Assembly: GCA_958299035.1 (NCBI GenBank)
Contig: CATQJL010000001.1
Coordinates: 105,967,661-106,031,660, forward strand
DNA length: 64,000 nucleotides
Source of the DNA: Cylicocyclus nassatus
Lineage: Eukaryota > Nematoda > Chromadorea > Rhabditida > Strongylidae
Direction: 5' to 3'
Under the pieces are notes generated by a model. The model made no database searches, was not told where the DNA came from, and saw nothing but the letters and a program-made list of their open reading frames with translations. This document shows positions 11,611-24,067 of the stretch, in pieces. A program made the position numbers and the translations under genes. Within the stretch, counting starts at the first letter, position 1. Each line of letters opens with the position of its first letter.

Positions 11611-11922
11611 TCTTATATATAAAGCTGAATATCTGTTTGTATGTCTGTCTGTCTGTCTGTCTGTCTATATGTCTGTCTGTGTGTACGTATGTTCCGAATA
11701 GAAAATTCCATTTTTGAACCGATCCGGACCAAACTTGGCACACATACACTTCGGGCCCCGGCGGGTGTCATAGGCTACTTTTCGCATCGATCGATATCGA
11801 TTTTATCGATTTTTTGCAAAATTTGGGCTACGGGGCTGGGAGTTGGCACAGGGGGGTAATCGAGCATGCTGATTACGAATATAATAATGACAGGGCCGGG
11901 CGGAACCGGGTAAGTCAACTAG
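11611..11922 (+). mobile_element. Helitron-like non-autonomous element
   Basis: It starts TCTTATATATAAAGCTGAAT after an A and ends CTAG before a T, the Helitron pattern (5' TC, 3' CTRR, inserted between A and T). It contains (GTCT)n near the start and repeated ATCGAT blocks. The same family is at 62193-62825, and parts occur in the composite repeat. Confidence 0.6.
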
Positions 11923-12220
11923 TTTGCTCTATCAAATGATACCCCATTCGCTTTTTTTTGTAGATGGTCATTCTGTCGCGGTAGAATGCCATGCGACATT
12001 ATCTTCCGGACGACTTAATAAAACACTCACACCACAAAAGCAGCTGATCTAGTCAAATGGAAACGAAGATGCAACACCGTCAACTCTGCCCGCGCGGGAC
12101 AACAATGAGAGAATAAAGAAGCAGAAGAAGAGTAATCAACACATGTATTTTGCAACTAACCCTATCACTTTTAAGTAACTTCCAAGTTCCGTTTTCATGA
12201 AACCTTGGCATTTGTCGTAA
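11923..12220. other. No gene seen
   Basis: Intergenic sequence between the Helitron-like element and the foldback; no coding or repeat signal recognised. Confidence 0.5.
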
Positions 12221-12525
12221 GTTCAATTTTCTATTGTGCCAAACAGGTTTGAGAAGCGGTCTTTATTTCTTTCCAACCACGGCCTTACGTTTCGACGCCT
12301 TTCGCCTTCCTCAGAGGCCTGAATGGTTCTAACAAGGGAAGGATACTCGGTCAAAGTGGCCATTTGGAATAACCTGTATATTAGGAAACCGTCCTCCGTA
12401 AGGCAAACTCAAAACTACTTTCGCTAGGCGCCGAGCGGTTTTGTGGGAGGACTTACAAGGCCATTTTTTTCCGGTGCAGCCAGCGCACCTAGTGATGAGC
12501 GAGGCGCTAATAACACAGCAGTGTG

Positions 12526-12594
12526 GGGCAGTGGTGCAGTAGCAACACAGCGGACTACGAAGCAGATGGTCGAGGTTCCGAGTCCTGTTGCTGC
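12526..12594 (+). other. tRNA-like Pol III module, left arm of foldback
   Basis: Similar to the right-arm module, with A-box-like TGGTGCAGTAG and a diverged B box GTTCCGAGTCC. It ends TGTTGCTGC. Not a functional tRNA. Confidence 0.45.
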
Positions 12595-12717
12595 TATTTG
12601 GTTTTACAGTTCTGTAAAAAGTCTATTGGGTGACAGCAAACGAGAAGTACTATTTCTAGGTCGTCGAAACAAGTTTACTGCAAAAAAGTCATTATTTCTA
12701 CAATAAGCTATAATCTT

Positions 12718-13179
12718 CTAATATGTCAATCTGTGGAGGTTAAGATTCACAACAATGAATTCAGATGATATATCATATGACCATGTTGGATCTGCTTCGT
12801 AATCTTCTATAACTCCATCTCCCTCGCAGTCAACTGCCAGATTATCGTACAACGCTTCCCGCAAAATGCGAGAGAAGTTGTCAATAATTCGTTGCTCCAT
12901 CCGTGTCGGTTTTCGGGAGACGTCACACGGCCCAAATTTTCCGAAAGGTACGAGACAACAAGCTGTGGCAAGAACATCGTAATGATTGGCAGCGGAGCCT
13001 TTTGCTATATGCGCATACTTGGCACTTGCCTTTACCTGCGTGGTCCTGTCTTGATAGGTAATAAAGCGCTGATTGCAATCGATTGCAAATTTGCAAGTGC
13101 GCGCGCTGCGAGAAGCTCTTCTGCTTTGAGCATTTTGTAGTTGTATTCCATACATGTTAGTATATCATTTGAATCCATT
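12718..13179 (-). CDS. Unrecognised ORF in the loop of the foldback element
   Basis: Two overlapping minus-strand frames: one from 13179 beginning MDSNDILTCMEYNYKMLKAE (about 48 codons), another from 13155 of 145 codons running into the left arm. The longer has VLATACCLVPFGKFGPC and MEQRIIDNFSRILREALYD. No domain is recognised. A one-base slip between the frames could join them. It may be a transposon-encoded or captured sequence. Confidence 0.3.
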
Positions 13180-13344
13180 GTTGTGACATCTTAACCTCCA
13201 CAGATTGACATATTGTAGAATATTATAGCTTATTGTAGAAATAGTGACTTTTTTGCAGTAAATAGCTTGTTTCGACTGCCTAGAAATAGTACTTCTCGTT
13301 TGCTGTCACCCAATAGACTTTTTACAGAACTGCAAAACAAAATA

Positions 13345-13413
13345 GCAGCAACAGGACTCGAACCCTCGATCATCTGCTTCTAGTCCGCTGCGTTGCCACT
13401 GCACCACTGCTGC
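13345..13413 (-). other. tRNA-like Pol III module, right arm of foldback
   Basis: On the minus strand it starts GCAGCAG and ends TTGCTGC, which pair as a 7-bp acceptor stem. The A box TGGTGCAGTGG and B box GGTTCGAGTCC fit the Pol III consensus. The anticodon arm is poorly paired, so this is a tRNA-derived, SINE-like module rather than a working tRNA gene. Confidence 0.55.
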
Positions 13414-13874
13414 GTTATCCTAGCGCCTCGCTCATCATTGGGTGCGCCGCTGCGCCGGAGGAAAATGGCCTGTAACTCCCCCCCCCCCCCCCCACAAAAC
13501 CGCTCGGCACCTAGCGAAAGTAGTTTTGAGTTTGCCTTACCGAGGACGGTTTCCTAATATACAGCTCATTCCAAATGGCCACTTCGACCGATCATCCTTC
13601 CCTTGTAAGCTGAGGTTCCCGCCAGAGTGCCGAAGTTATGTCCAGACCACCAAGCGTCTCCTCCCGCTCTGCTAGTTCTCGGCCTTCTCACAATCTCGCT
13701 ACCAAATAAAATGTCAGTGTAGCAGGACATACCGCTTGGTGGTCTGGAGTTACGGATAACACTTAGAACCATTCAGGCCTCTGAGGAAGACGAAAGGCGT
13801 CGAAACGTAAGGCCGTGATTGGAAAGACATGAAGACCACTTCTCAAACCTGTTTGGCACAATAGAAAATTGAAC

Positions 13875-16317
13875 TTTCTATCACTTTTCTTTTTTTATAT
13901 GCGGCGCTCTCTTTTTTTGGAATAATGAGGACTAGGCAGAGCTCAAATGTGCTGAAACGTTGATTTCTGGTGATAGTGAGAAAAAACCTCCGAACATTTT
14001 TTAAAAGCTGGTCACATCAGAAATTTCACTTTGCTAAAACAAAAATGAAGCTGTACGCAGCGTTATACAAAAGAATCAACACGAAGCTGTACAGAGATAG
14101 TTGTGAATGGATGGAGCTAACATAAGGTTGTAGAAAGCACCCAGGCATTTGGCAGACTGATCCTTTTTGAAAGCTGCAAACTTCGCTGCAAAGATAATGT
14201 TGTCTTCTGAGGTCAAGTGCTAGGTCACTGGGTACTATAAAAGTTGTTGGAGTTTAGTTACTGGTATACGGTCTGCTGACCAAGCAGTCACCAGCTGTTT
14301 AGGTGAGCACTAGTTTAATTCTGCATTTACTTTTGTAGCTCTTGGTTTTCTGACGCATTGGACATCTTTTCTGAGTTTTGATACGGTTTTTGGCAGGATA
14401 GATTACCTATGCATTCGACAATTTCAGACTCTAAAGAAGGCGATATTGCCGAAACGTCAGTCAATAAAGAAGTTACTAATCTCGGTGTACAGCTCAAGCA
14501 GTCTCAAAAAGCAATCAAACAATGCCGAGATTGAGCGACGGTCGAGCTTGGACAATACTGAAGGATGTTGTCTCTGCTCAATTTGTTGGGTACTCAGCGC
14601 TTCATTCCGGGCCAACAGCATGCGCTTTAGGGAAAAAGGTCGACTTAAAATCCTACCTGTTAGTGCAGAAATTTCTCAGACACGAAGAGAGCTGGAGAGC
14701 TCATATCCGGTATTTATGTGAAACTCTGCTGAATCTATTTTGAGGCTGTGCCAATTTTAGGGCACAGAATTGCAACAAATTTTCTAAAAAAAATCAAAAA
14801 AATGGCCATTTTTGCACCTCAGAAATGCTCCAGTTTTTGAGTAAATGAGTTTGAAGTCTTCCTTTTTTTTCCACAAAATGAATCAAATTTTTGATTGCTG
14901 CAAATATTGTTGAGGTGATGTCTTGCACATCCTTTGGGCCCATCATCGAGGTCTGACGATCCTTACAACCGACGCCGACTGCGAAAAAGGTACGGTCAAA
15001 GGCAAGTTTGAGAGCTTGTAATTTTTGTGCGCGTATTGTAAAATCCGAGCACAGGCGCAGTTTCAAAGTAGACAGCCTCCTTATTCAGAATGACCAACCT
15101 TTGAAAGATTTTCTGACCCCAAAATACGACTTCCCCTTTGTTTATACCGATAAACAATGCACATGTCATTCTTTATTCATCATTCCTTGTTGATGCTACT
15201 GTCCTATGGACTTAGATTCCAGCAATGTGAAGATTCTGTGCTTCGATCGCTAGCCTGCCCGCAGGCGGGAATTCAAATCGCAATTCTTGCAAGAGGAAAA
15301 TGATAAAATAGGCTCGTTTTCAAGGCACAGGCAACGATATGGCACCAATTTTGCTGTGTAGTTGGAGGACCATGAGCACAAAAAAGTATCAAGAATTATG
15401 AGAAACTTATGTGAATTTAAAAAATGGTGTTTTTCGAAATTAGGTGGCTCCCTGCTTCCCCTCACATAATTTCTCGGATTTCTTTACATAAATGTGGAGA
15501 GGTCGAGAGTATTACTATATGTTCAAATCCGCTTTCAAAACCACCAAGGCACCGCTTCAATACAGCCCCAAATAGGGTTCACAGCGTTATGATCGGCCTC
15601 GGAAAGCGCGCTCCAATCGCAATCGGTTATTGTAAATTGTAAAGTTTCGCAGCTGACTAATAAATGAGTAGTATCTTAGATATATGAACGTCAAAGTTTG
15701 TGCAAATCTTGACCCTATGTTTTTTTTATAAATTCCTTTGCGGATGAACCCATTGAGCTGAGACCTTGATGACCCTGGCTGAACCAGGAAAGCCAGGTAG
15801 TACTACTATAATAAACGCTGAGGCCGCCCATCTTATTATTTGTGTATATCTGTTTGTCAGTGACTTACGGGGTCAAAAATAGGGTCAAAGAGGAAGTCGT
15901 AAGAAATTTCGGCTTCAAAGGGGATATCGTTTTCAAAATTCTGAAATGCCACCTCATGCTGGGCCCTGGGTCAAACACGGCTTGACATCGATAAAAACTG
16001 AATGTGAGTCCAAGCTTAGGCTTTTTCCTGTAGAATCATATGAAATATTCGTCGTTATGATTCAACCGAGTGCGAAAAATTTGAGTCTGAAAATGAAATT
16101 TCCAAAACTGCCCGGGAACTTTCTTTACAGTTTGTGCGTGGTTTCGGCTTAATTCGTTTGATAAGTAGAAAAGCTTCATCTTCGTTTTAAGCTAGTAAAA
16201 ATCCTTTGATTTGACCAGTTTACAAGAAGTTCGTCAATTTTTCCCATTTTGTCAAAACACAAAAGGTTTGTACATATTTATAGCCCACTATCTAATTTGC
16301 TTTATATCAGAAACTAA
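13875..16317. other. No gene recognised; AT-rich, one hammerhead-like motif near 14431
   Basis: Short ORFs only, none recognised. A decayed CTAAAGA...GAAACGTCAG motif followed by AATAAAG lies at 14431-14470. Confidence 0.5.
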
Positions 16318-17580
16318 CAAGGGAACCGTGTCGAGTCGAAGTGGCCTTTCCAGATGAGACCCATACTGCTTTGAAGAGCATCAATCGGTGACTCCAAATC
16401 TGCTTTCCAAATCTGCCAAGCTCCTCTGGACGCTGAGTTATGCTCGTTTTTCAGGTCAAAAAATTGAACGCAAAACTGAAGCAAAATCACCCAGATTAGC
16501 TCAAATGGTCCAGTGTATCAGGGCTGTTTATGCAATGGATACATTTTATTAGGTTGTCTGCTAATTTCTGTTACACTTTTTTCTAAAATTTCTAGGAAAT
16601 CCCAGAAGCTTTCTGAAAACCCTAATTCTGCAATACGCTTAGGACATAGCAGGATCTAACTACCAGCATGGTTAATGCCGCAAGTGCACTAATGACCAAC
16701 AAGTTTACGGCAGTTTTGTAAAAGCAGACAAATTTTTCAGTTTTTGTCTGATCTTTTTCTCTGCACCTACTTGCGCTTTCCCTCTTCCAGAATTTTTTTA
16801 AAGCGTATTTTGGCATTGTCTCTTACATGGAGGCATTCCGGTGCCTCTAGCGTTTCAAAAACGAAGAATAAAAAATATCAAAAAAATTCAAAAACTCCTA
16901 GATTTTTCTTTTTATGTGCATCGTATAGAAATGAACACAGAAAACGTAAAAATGATTTTTTGAAATTTTTTAAAAACGTTTTCTTCGTAAAATTCTGATA
17001 ATTGCAAAGATGGCGCACACTGAGATTTGAACCGCTCAGAAAAACGTGTGCACACATGTCCGCGTCATCCCCACATATTAGCTAAACGCTACAGACTATG
17101 CCCTACCTGATTACCACATTGTCCGGTCTATCGGTCATCACCTGAGAGAACACCAGCTCATTTAGAAAATTGGGAAGAAACGGATTTCCAGCCACAAAGT
17201 GGGTGTTTTGCGCACGGATCGCGGATGCAATGGTACCCTTGTATAGGCCTTTTGACCCTGCCCATACGCCGTGAACATGAGATCTTTCCAAAGCTTCTGA
17301 GATTTTTGAATTAAAATAAAAAGTGTAACAGGAATTATCCAACAGCCTAATATTTAAGATGCTAATACTCAACACTGCTTTATCTGAGCGCTGGAAAAAT
17401 TGTAATAATCAATTCTACCTAAATTCTGCATTCATTTTTCGTTCCGAAGAACGGTCATAACTCAGCGTCCAGAGGCGCTTGGCAGATTTCGAAGGCAGAT
17501 TCGGAATCATCGCTTAATACTCTTCAAAGCAGTATGGATCTCACCTGGAAAGGCCACTTCCACTCGACACGGTTGCCTTG
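16318..17580. mobile_element. TIR element with TAA target duplication (PIF/Harbinger-like)
   Basis: Ends CAAGGGAACCGTGTCGAGTC and, inverted, CAAGGCAACCGTGTCGAGTG. The inverted ends stay similar for about 130 bp. TAA duplications lie at 16315-16317 and 17581-17583, a TWA target typical of PIF/Harbinger. It has no transposase and is probably non-autonomous. It contains a coding-like stretch at 17103-17305. Confidence 0.72.
17103..17305 (-). CDS. Possible exon inside the TAA-flanked element, unrecognised
   Basis: After an AAAATCTCAG acceptor the minus strand is open: ALERSHVHGVWAGSKGLYKG, AGNPFLPNFLNELVFSQ, MTDRPDNVVIR. It ends at CAG|GTAGGG. Composition is less AT-rich than the surroundings and it looks protein-like, but no family is recognised. 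It could be a captured host exon. Confidence 0.3.
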
Positions 17581-17583
17581 TAA

Positions 17584-20500
17584 GAGCACCGTACCCAACA
17601 ACAGAAAAATTATGAAATTAGTTGCAAAACTTATGTGACAACCTATTATCAGAGATCAAACATTCGATATTTCTTGTTTCGGACACTCCGTACATGAAGC
17701 AGTCACTCTGGTACCACGCTCTATTAAGGCTACATCGTAAATGTAGCATTGTCAATGGATATGACCGCACGGAAATTGTTGCACTGTTGACTACTGTACC
17801 AGTGACGACTGAAGTACAAACCTTGTGCATGTTGACTTTCTCAGACCCTTAGTTACCGCATAAAGATGACAAAAATATATCCCTTACATCAATGCCATAA
17901 TCACATTGTCAAAGCAACTCATCGTTATAAGCCTATAAACTCTTAAAAATTGCATTTTACATACTCCCCGGGGAGGGATCGCAGCTTAGAACGAAGCTTC
18001 ATATCCTGAATCTCCACGTATCTGAAATTCACTCTTTCTACCTATCCGTAATTATTCCCATTCTCTCTTTTATGAACATTATGAACAGTAGCAAGAAGCT
18101 GCAAAAGCCGCATTCTCATTTTTCATGATCTCCCGATGGCCCCAAGTGGCCGACCGCCTTTTCTTCAAAGCCATTTTTCTTCCTTGGGAATCACGAAAAT
18201 CTTCCAAAGTTATACTGATTACTAATGCACCAGTAATCTAAAGATCTATCTGGAAGAGCGTTCGCTTCGGGACCGCCACGCGGTTTCCCGCTATTTGCAC
18301 ATTTTTGAATTGCGCTTACGATTCTCTATATATTAGATCTAACCCAACACAGCTAAGCATGTTGCCAAGTTGCTCATAAGAACAAATGAGTTTTTGGAAT
18401 TTTACGACAACCCCAACTTTCGCCTGATGATTCATCGCAAAGTTCTCTGAACAGGGCCCGGCACAAGATAAGCAAATGCCAAGCTGGAAACCGTCCTGGA
18501 TGGAAAACAAAGGAGCTATCGTATTATACGTTTATAATTACACTTTCTCGACAAGCTGCTACACGACTGACATGCAAAAACACGATATTGCTGGTGTGTT
18601 ATCTTCAAAAGCCGAATTTTCTTTTATTGAGTAATAATTGAATATCTCGGTTACAGCGCACAAATAATAATATGACTATGAATTTAGAGTATAAACGGAC
18701 ATGAGCTAAGAGAAGCAAGCATGTGTAGAGTATAGTGAAGAAACTATGCGACTAAAAGTTGTGGCAAGCTTTTTTTCTGCAAATTTCCCATTACCTCAAA
18801 ATGATAAAATGGCTCTTTTGCAACGCATGGACGAGATATAACATGAAATATGCTGTGTATACGCGCAGTAGAGCTAAGGAAAAAAGTATAAAAAGTTATA
18901 AAAAAAATTTGTGAATGAAAAGCGTGCTTAGCTTTTTTTCAAGTAAGGTGGGTAATTGCCCACCTAATGCCCACCTGAGGTAGGAAAAACTTACATTTCA
19001 TATGAGTTGTTCAAAATTTTTACATAAATCAAATCTTAGCGTAAAGTTCAACGCGGCCACGAAGCCTTTGGACAAGATTTTTCCCTTGTCCAGTGTTCAC
19101 ATTTCATCGAACTCTCACCAAACAAATATGGAAATGACGTAAAAATGGTTTCACACTCCAAGTCCATAACAGTCAAGATGTTCATGTGTTTTGTTACGAG
19201 CGATTCTCGAATGAATTCTCTATTTTCTCGAATGTATCATCGACTCCACGATTCGTACAGAGGCAGAGCCGTGAATCAAATTGTGGCGGTTTTTTATGAG
19301 AATACGAAAAACCATGCTTTTGAAGGTTCAACGGGTTCATCTTTATAATCAGGGAAAGTCCGCAACCTGCTTCTATACGAACCAGGAGCCGATCATATAT
19401 TGCAAGGAAAGATGAGAATGGCACCTATAATGAAAATGTAATGCACAGAAATCGTAACGCTAGAAGTTGAAGCAATTATCAGGAACAGTAATTTGTAGCC
19501 TCCAGGCGCCCGGCCTAGGTTTTTTGCCACACTATTAGCCTTGAACCAAACCTATGGGATGTACGAATCACCATATCTCGTGTTTCGGTTCTAAGATGTC
19601 TAGTTTGTTCCTCAATAGTTCCTCAACAGTTTTTCTATTCACTGTTCTGTATTAGCTCTTCTGTACTACTCTTATTCTCTGTATTTGTAAATCAGCTTCT
19701 TCTGTGGTTTGTCATATTACTGATAAACCATTATATTTTACCAGTTGTTCTGCTAAGTCAGTGGAACCTGCGGTCTAGACCGTCCTACCGCCACTAATTG
19801 CACAACATAGTAGCAGTCGACGACGACAATTTTTCAGCAAAAAACTTGCTCTGCAGAATTCTCCAACCGCAAGCAGTGTTAAGAGGAGTAAATGTCTGAC
19901 CTATCAACACCCACACAAGCAGGAATACACAAACTTAAAAAAATTGCAAAAGGTACCAAATAGCAGGGAATTTTCAAAATGTAACTTTGATCTTGATATT
20001 TCATTGTACGTAGACATATTCTTTTTGCATTGTTTTACTGACTTGAAAACGACTGCTTGATCAGACAAAATTGTATTTTGTCGTTGCAACTATTGTGATT
20101 ATGATACAGTTAATAGCTGATCTCCTCAAAAATTTGAATAGACAACATCGTGCGGACTCAATGCTATCATTACAGGGTTACCTTCACCATGTGAGTCTCC
20201 AAAAGGTTATCTCCAAAGAGATTGTATATAAGAGTTCAAAAACGCCTTTTCGTGTAATTGTTTGTGATAAAACTTTTAACATTTCTTCTGTAACCTCTTA
20301 GCTTTACAGTGGGGAACACGATGCTGAAAAGTTTATGAACTTGGTACTGTGGAATGTGCTTTTGAGTTTTGGCGGGATCAAGTGAGAAATTCTAAAAATC
20401 TATGATGGCAAAGACGAAGTCGTTTCAGTGATGTCCATTTGCCATTCTCTTGCTGAGCCCTGCTCTCAAATGCAAGTTTTCAGAGTTCTCAGTATTTTGC

Positions 20501-20900
20501 CGGAAAGTGCATCATATTCTAAAATGATGTTTTGATCTGAGAAGCGCAGAAGAGTTCCCTCCTACTATGTCATTCTTGCACCACGCTTACCTTTCGGAGA
20601 GGAAAATCAAAAAACAGAGCAATTGCTCTCAGCGAGATTTTCGGAGTCGGAACACACATTTACCTGCCATATGTTGAGTTCTCCGAATATGAATTGATTG
20701 CAATCATCTATAGTTCGCTTTGTAACACGAACCAGCATGCATGGTAGACATAAAAAGGGACATTATCGCTGCTTGTCACAAGGCTATAAAGAATGCCATT
20801 TCACGAAAAGCAAAGGAAATTTTTATTTTGAATATGTAATTTTATTTCAAATGTAAAAGCTTCACAGCCTGTGAAGATAAGCATTTTGATTTCTACAAAC
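17584..20900. other. No gene recognised
   Basis: AT-rich intergenic sequence with only short ORFs on both strands. None shows a known motif or a convincing exon chain. Confidence 0.5.
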
Positions 20901-21047
20901 ATGAATCTACTCTTGATCTTCCTGCTGTTCCCATTTCTGGCAAGAAGCGCAAGCGTTCCTCACACCCATCCCAGTTTGATCAAGTGTGACCCGCGCCAGT
21001 GCCAGCAATTATGTGATAAGAAGGTAAGGAATCATTACTACGCTTAG
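20901..21047 (+). CDS. Small secreted Cys-containing peptide (exon 1 or complete)
   Basis: ATG is followed by a strong signal peptide (NLLLIFLLFPFLARSAS) and then IKCDPRQCQQLCDKK. Cys spacing is C-x4-C-x3-C. If unspliced it ends after 48 residues. AAG|GTAAGG at 21021-21029 is a good donor, so it is more likely exon 1 of a longer gene. One possible partner begins after the AG at 21073-21074 and reads AAKSESTILENSCDFKAFR in phase, ending at a TAG near 21240. No family is assigned. Confidence 0.45.
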   Translation: MNLLLIFLLFPFLARSASVPHTHPSLIKCDPRQCQQLCDKKVRNHYYA

Positions 21048-22405
21048 TAAATTCGATCAGCAGTACCATGTAGGCAGCGAAATCAGAAAGTACGATACTA
21101 GAAAACAGTTGTGATTTCAAAGCTTTTCGGGTTGCCGCGGCCAGCAAAGAGTGGAACCAAGAGAAATATCATTGCTTTCTTATTCTCTCAAGACGTAACT
21201 CTAATATTCCTGAAAAAAGAATTCTGGCAGCACCGCGTTAGATTTCTACACAGCAAAGTTGTTACAAACTTACGGATAGTTCTCTTCACCAAAAGCTACC
21301 GCCTTGCACAGTTTTATGACACATGTAGCAACCCTTGATGCCAATCCGTTTGGTCCACCAGTGCAAAAAAGTGGAGCTACTTTACTTTGCCATAAAAGTA
21401 GTACCTTCAATAAGCACAATGCTAGCCTACAGCAAATATGCCTACACTCCCAGCTTTTATGATTTTCTCTCCTCACGCATTTTGAGCGTCCTCCGCCTTG
21501 TCATACTGCCGCCTCCCTATTTTCGCCTTTCTCCTGGAGTGAGGCAGGAAAAAAAATTTGCTCTGCTTTGTTTTAGCACCATGAGCAACATGCTAAACTT
21601 CCTAACGCCGCATATGCAAAACGTGTCATAAGTAACTTGTCCTTGCAAATGTCAAAAATAGTTACTTCATGTGATATTTCAAAAAACGGACGTTACAAAG
21701 GAGTATGTTATTTCCTCGAGAAAGAAGGCTCGAGATACGCGTACTGCCGATGCAACGAAAAATCTTGAATATGTGTGCTTCAAGGCACACCTTACATCAA
21801 AGTTTCCTAATTTGTGCACCAATATCTCTTACTGCACAAGAAACAGTAAATTTAAGACGAGAGTTGTTTTGACAGAATATTTTTATTCTGACACATTTTT
21901 CCGCAGCACTGAAACAGAAACAATTTGAAGTGAAGCTTCGGCTCTTGAGTGCAAATTTTGGGGTAAGTTTTACTGATACGATAATCATGAATTTGCGCAA
22001 AAAACCACATCTGCAAGGATGACAGAACTACGCAGCTGTTTTGAAAATAAGCAAGTATGTCAAGGACAAACTAATCTCTTCAATCGCTGCCATAATGTAT
22101 GAATATAAGAAAAGTACCGAGAAAGGTTGATTACAGTTTGAACAAAATTAAAAACAAAAGGGCATTCTGTGATTACCAAAAAACAGCAGCTTTTTACCTT
22201 AACCGCCTACAACTTACTACACTAAATTACAGCCAAAAAATCACGTAGTGCGTTACATTTGTTAAATGCGGCCGTCCTCGAGTACTAGTGCAGTGATACA
22301 ATGCACACCATCTTAACATAATCGCTAATAGCATTTTAAATTCAGGCAGGCGGTACAGTCCTTAAGAAGTATAGCATCCCTTCAATTTGCATGCATCAAA
22401 TACGT
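21048..22405. other. No gene recognised
   Basis: Apart from the possible second exon of the secreted peptide (about 21075-21242), only unsupported short ORFs are seen. Confidence 0.4.
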
Positions 22406-22409
22406 GTGA

Positions 22410-22770
22410 AATCGGCAATTTTTGTGGCCGATATCGGCGATCGTCAGCCGCCGATACTAACGACGGGCGATCGCCATTCACCAATCGCCAATGTGACGGC
22501 TCCACGTGCGATGCATATCATATCGATTGGACATGTGGTAGCTTATTAGCGATCAATACTTATGAAAGACACATTCGCTAACACTGCCAACTGGTGATCG
22601 TCAACGTAGCGACTTGCGATCGCCAGTCGTAGCTATCTGGACAAGTAAAGCGGTGCCAGCATTCAATAGCTATCTAAAGTGCAGTCGCCAACTTCAGCGA
22701 ATGGCGATCGCCGATATCGACGACGACCGATAGCCGATCGTAGCAATTGGTGATCGCTCGTAGCGGTGCT
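22410..22770. repeat. GATCGCC-rich degenerate repeat block
   Basis: Variants of GATCGCC, GATCGTC and CGATATCGGCGA recur many times on both strands. The two halves resemble each other in inverted orientation (CCGATATCGGCGATCG near 22428, GGCGATCGCCGATATCG near 22703). Probably a decayed foldback repeat. Confidence 0.5.
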
Positions 22771-23299
22771 ATGCTCCTCAAGAAGTTTAGCGCATGCTCA
22801 CATAACGCCATAAAAGGCACCAAGTCATTCGTAATCAACGCGCACTCATTTCGGTTGTTCATGCTTGGGCTTCTTGCAAAAATCAGGAATGCCTCGAGAG
22901 TTTTACAGCAGTACCGCACTCGTATGCCAGTATGGCTACTAGCTTCGGAGCCCTTACCACGATAAAACTCAACTTTTATCTACCGAGCGGTGTGGTTAGA
23001 CTTCCCCGTCCTTTGTTGGGCGTTTTTTCATTCTTACTATAGTGGTCCCTCCCTGCAATTTGAGTGGTGCTGCACTCAGACATTTGATTTCATATACCAC
23101 CGGCCTTACCGCGGTTATTCGCAACATGCTCGAGACACAGGAACGAAAGTATGCACAAGAGAAGAACAAGAAGAAGAAAAGGAATTTCAAGGAAGAGTGC
23201 TGGAAAATGTTCGAATGAGTGTTTGGGCACCAAGAAGAGCACAGTAGACCATCTATTTTCAGTTCGTGTTCCCTCTTCTTTGAACCTCGGCATTCAGTT

Positions 23300-23612
23300 G
23301 ACTTTGTGATTTTGATTTTGTGCCAGAAAGGTTTTTATGGTGGACCTTTGTTGCCTAAGGTTTCGACAAGTGTCTTCTTCGGAGGTCTAAAAGGGATTGC
23401 AGTTTTGTACTCGTCAGTCTATATTGTTTTCCAGTACGTTGTACCTAGAGGTCTAAACGCCGCAAGTTAGAAAGGCGTTTGTTCGTATACACTGACGAAT
23501 ACAAAACTGCAATCCCTTTCAGGCCTCCGAAGAAGACGATACTTGTCGAAACGTTAGGCAATAAAGGTCCACCATAAAAACCTCTCTGGCATAAAATCAA
23601 AATCACAAAGTC
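23300..23612. mobile_element. Palindromic MITE with hammerhead-like motif in both arms
   Basis: GACTTTGTGATTTTGATTTT at the left is mirrored near 23612. Each arm holds TCCGAAGAAGAC...GTCGAAAC, followed outward by a TTAGGCAATAAAGG-type sequence. It has no ORF. Confidence 0.7.
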
Positions 23613-24067
23613 ATCTATTTTCAATTGATCAGCACCAACAGCAAATAAATTTTCCCTTCCTTTCGTTTCTGAACGACTAGTGCGACGATTCATGCAGCAC
23701 TAGTTGCTAGTTTTCAGATAAGAAATTATAGAGACAGCTGGCAGGAAAAGCAGACCTGCATAAAATGGACCCATGTGAAGATGAAGAAAACTCGCGAATG
23801 CGGCACCGACGAGCACCAAGAAAATTGTTCACCAGGGAGGGGTGGGAAATTATGTCAATTTCTGTGCTGTGACCTGCTCGCTGCTCAAAGAGATCTAATT
23901 ATCTAACAATAAAGTATGCGGATAAAAGCTATGGCAAACTCACAGCTGGAAGCGACCTCTGCGCATAATAACTCAGCTTTTCGCACACAAACGTAAACTA
24001 CTTATCGAAAGTTATGTAACACTACCAAAACTGTTCCATATCTTCCTCCCCGATCATATATCCCGTA

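Larger units (their letters stand above)
12221..13874. mobile_element. 1.65 kb foldback element with tRNA-like modules in both arms
   Basis: The arms are inverted copies: GTTCAATTTTCTATTGTGCC at the left and GGCACAATAGAAAATTGAAC at the right, with similarity reaching in for about 550 bp on the left and about 700 bp on the right. Each arm has a tRNA-like block and a hammerhead-like CTGAGGA...GAAAC motif. The unique centre (about 12780-13150) is open on the minus strand. A poly-C run lies at about 13478-13493. Confidence 0.8.

Noticed and set aside
11641..11690. CRISPR-like or regulatory meaning for the GTCT/CTGT run
   Set aside because: Simple microsatellite inside a Helitron-like element.
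17008..17100. Possible tRNA gene on the minus strand (GGTTCAAATCT B-box-like)
   Set aside because: No acceptor-stem pairing or good A box; it lies inside a transposon-like element. At most a tRNA-derived scrap.
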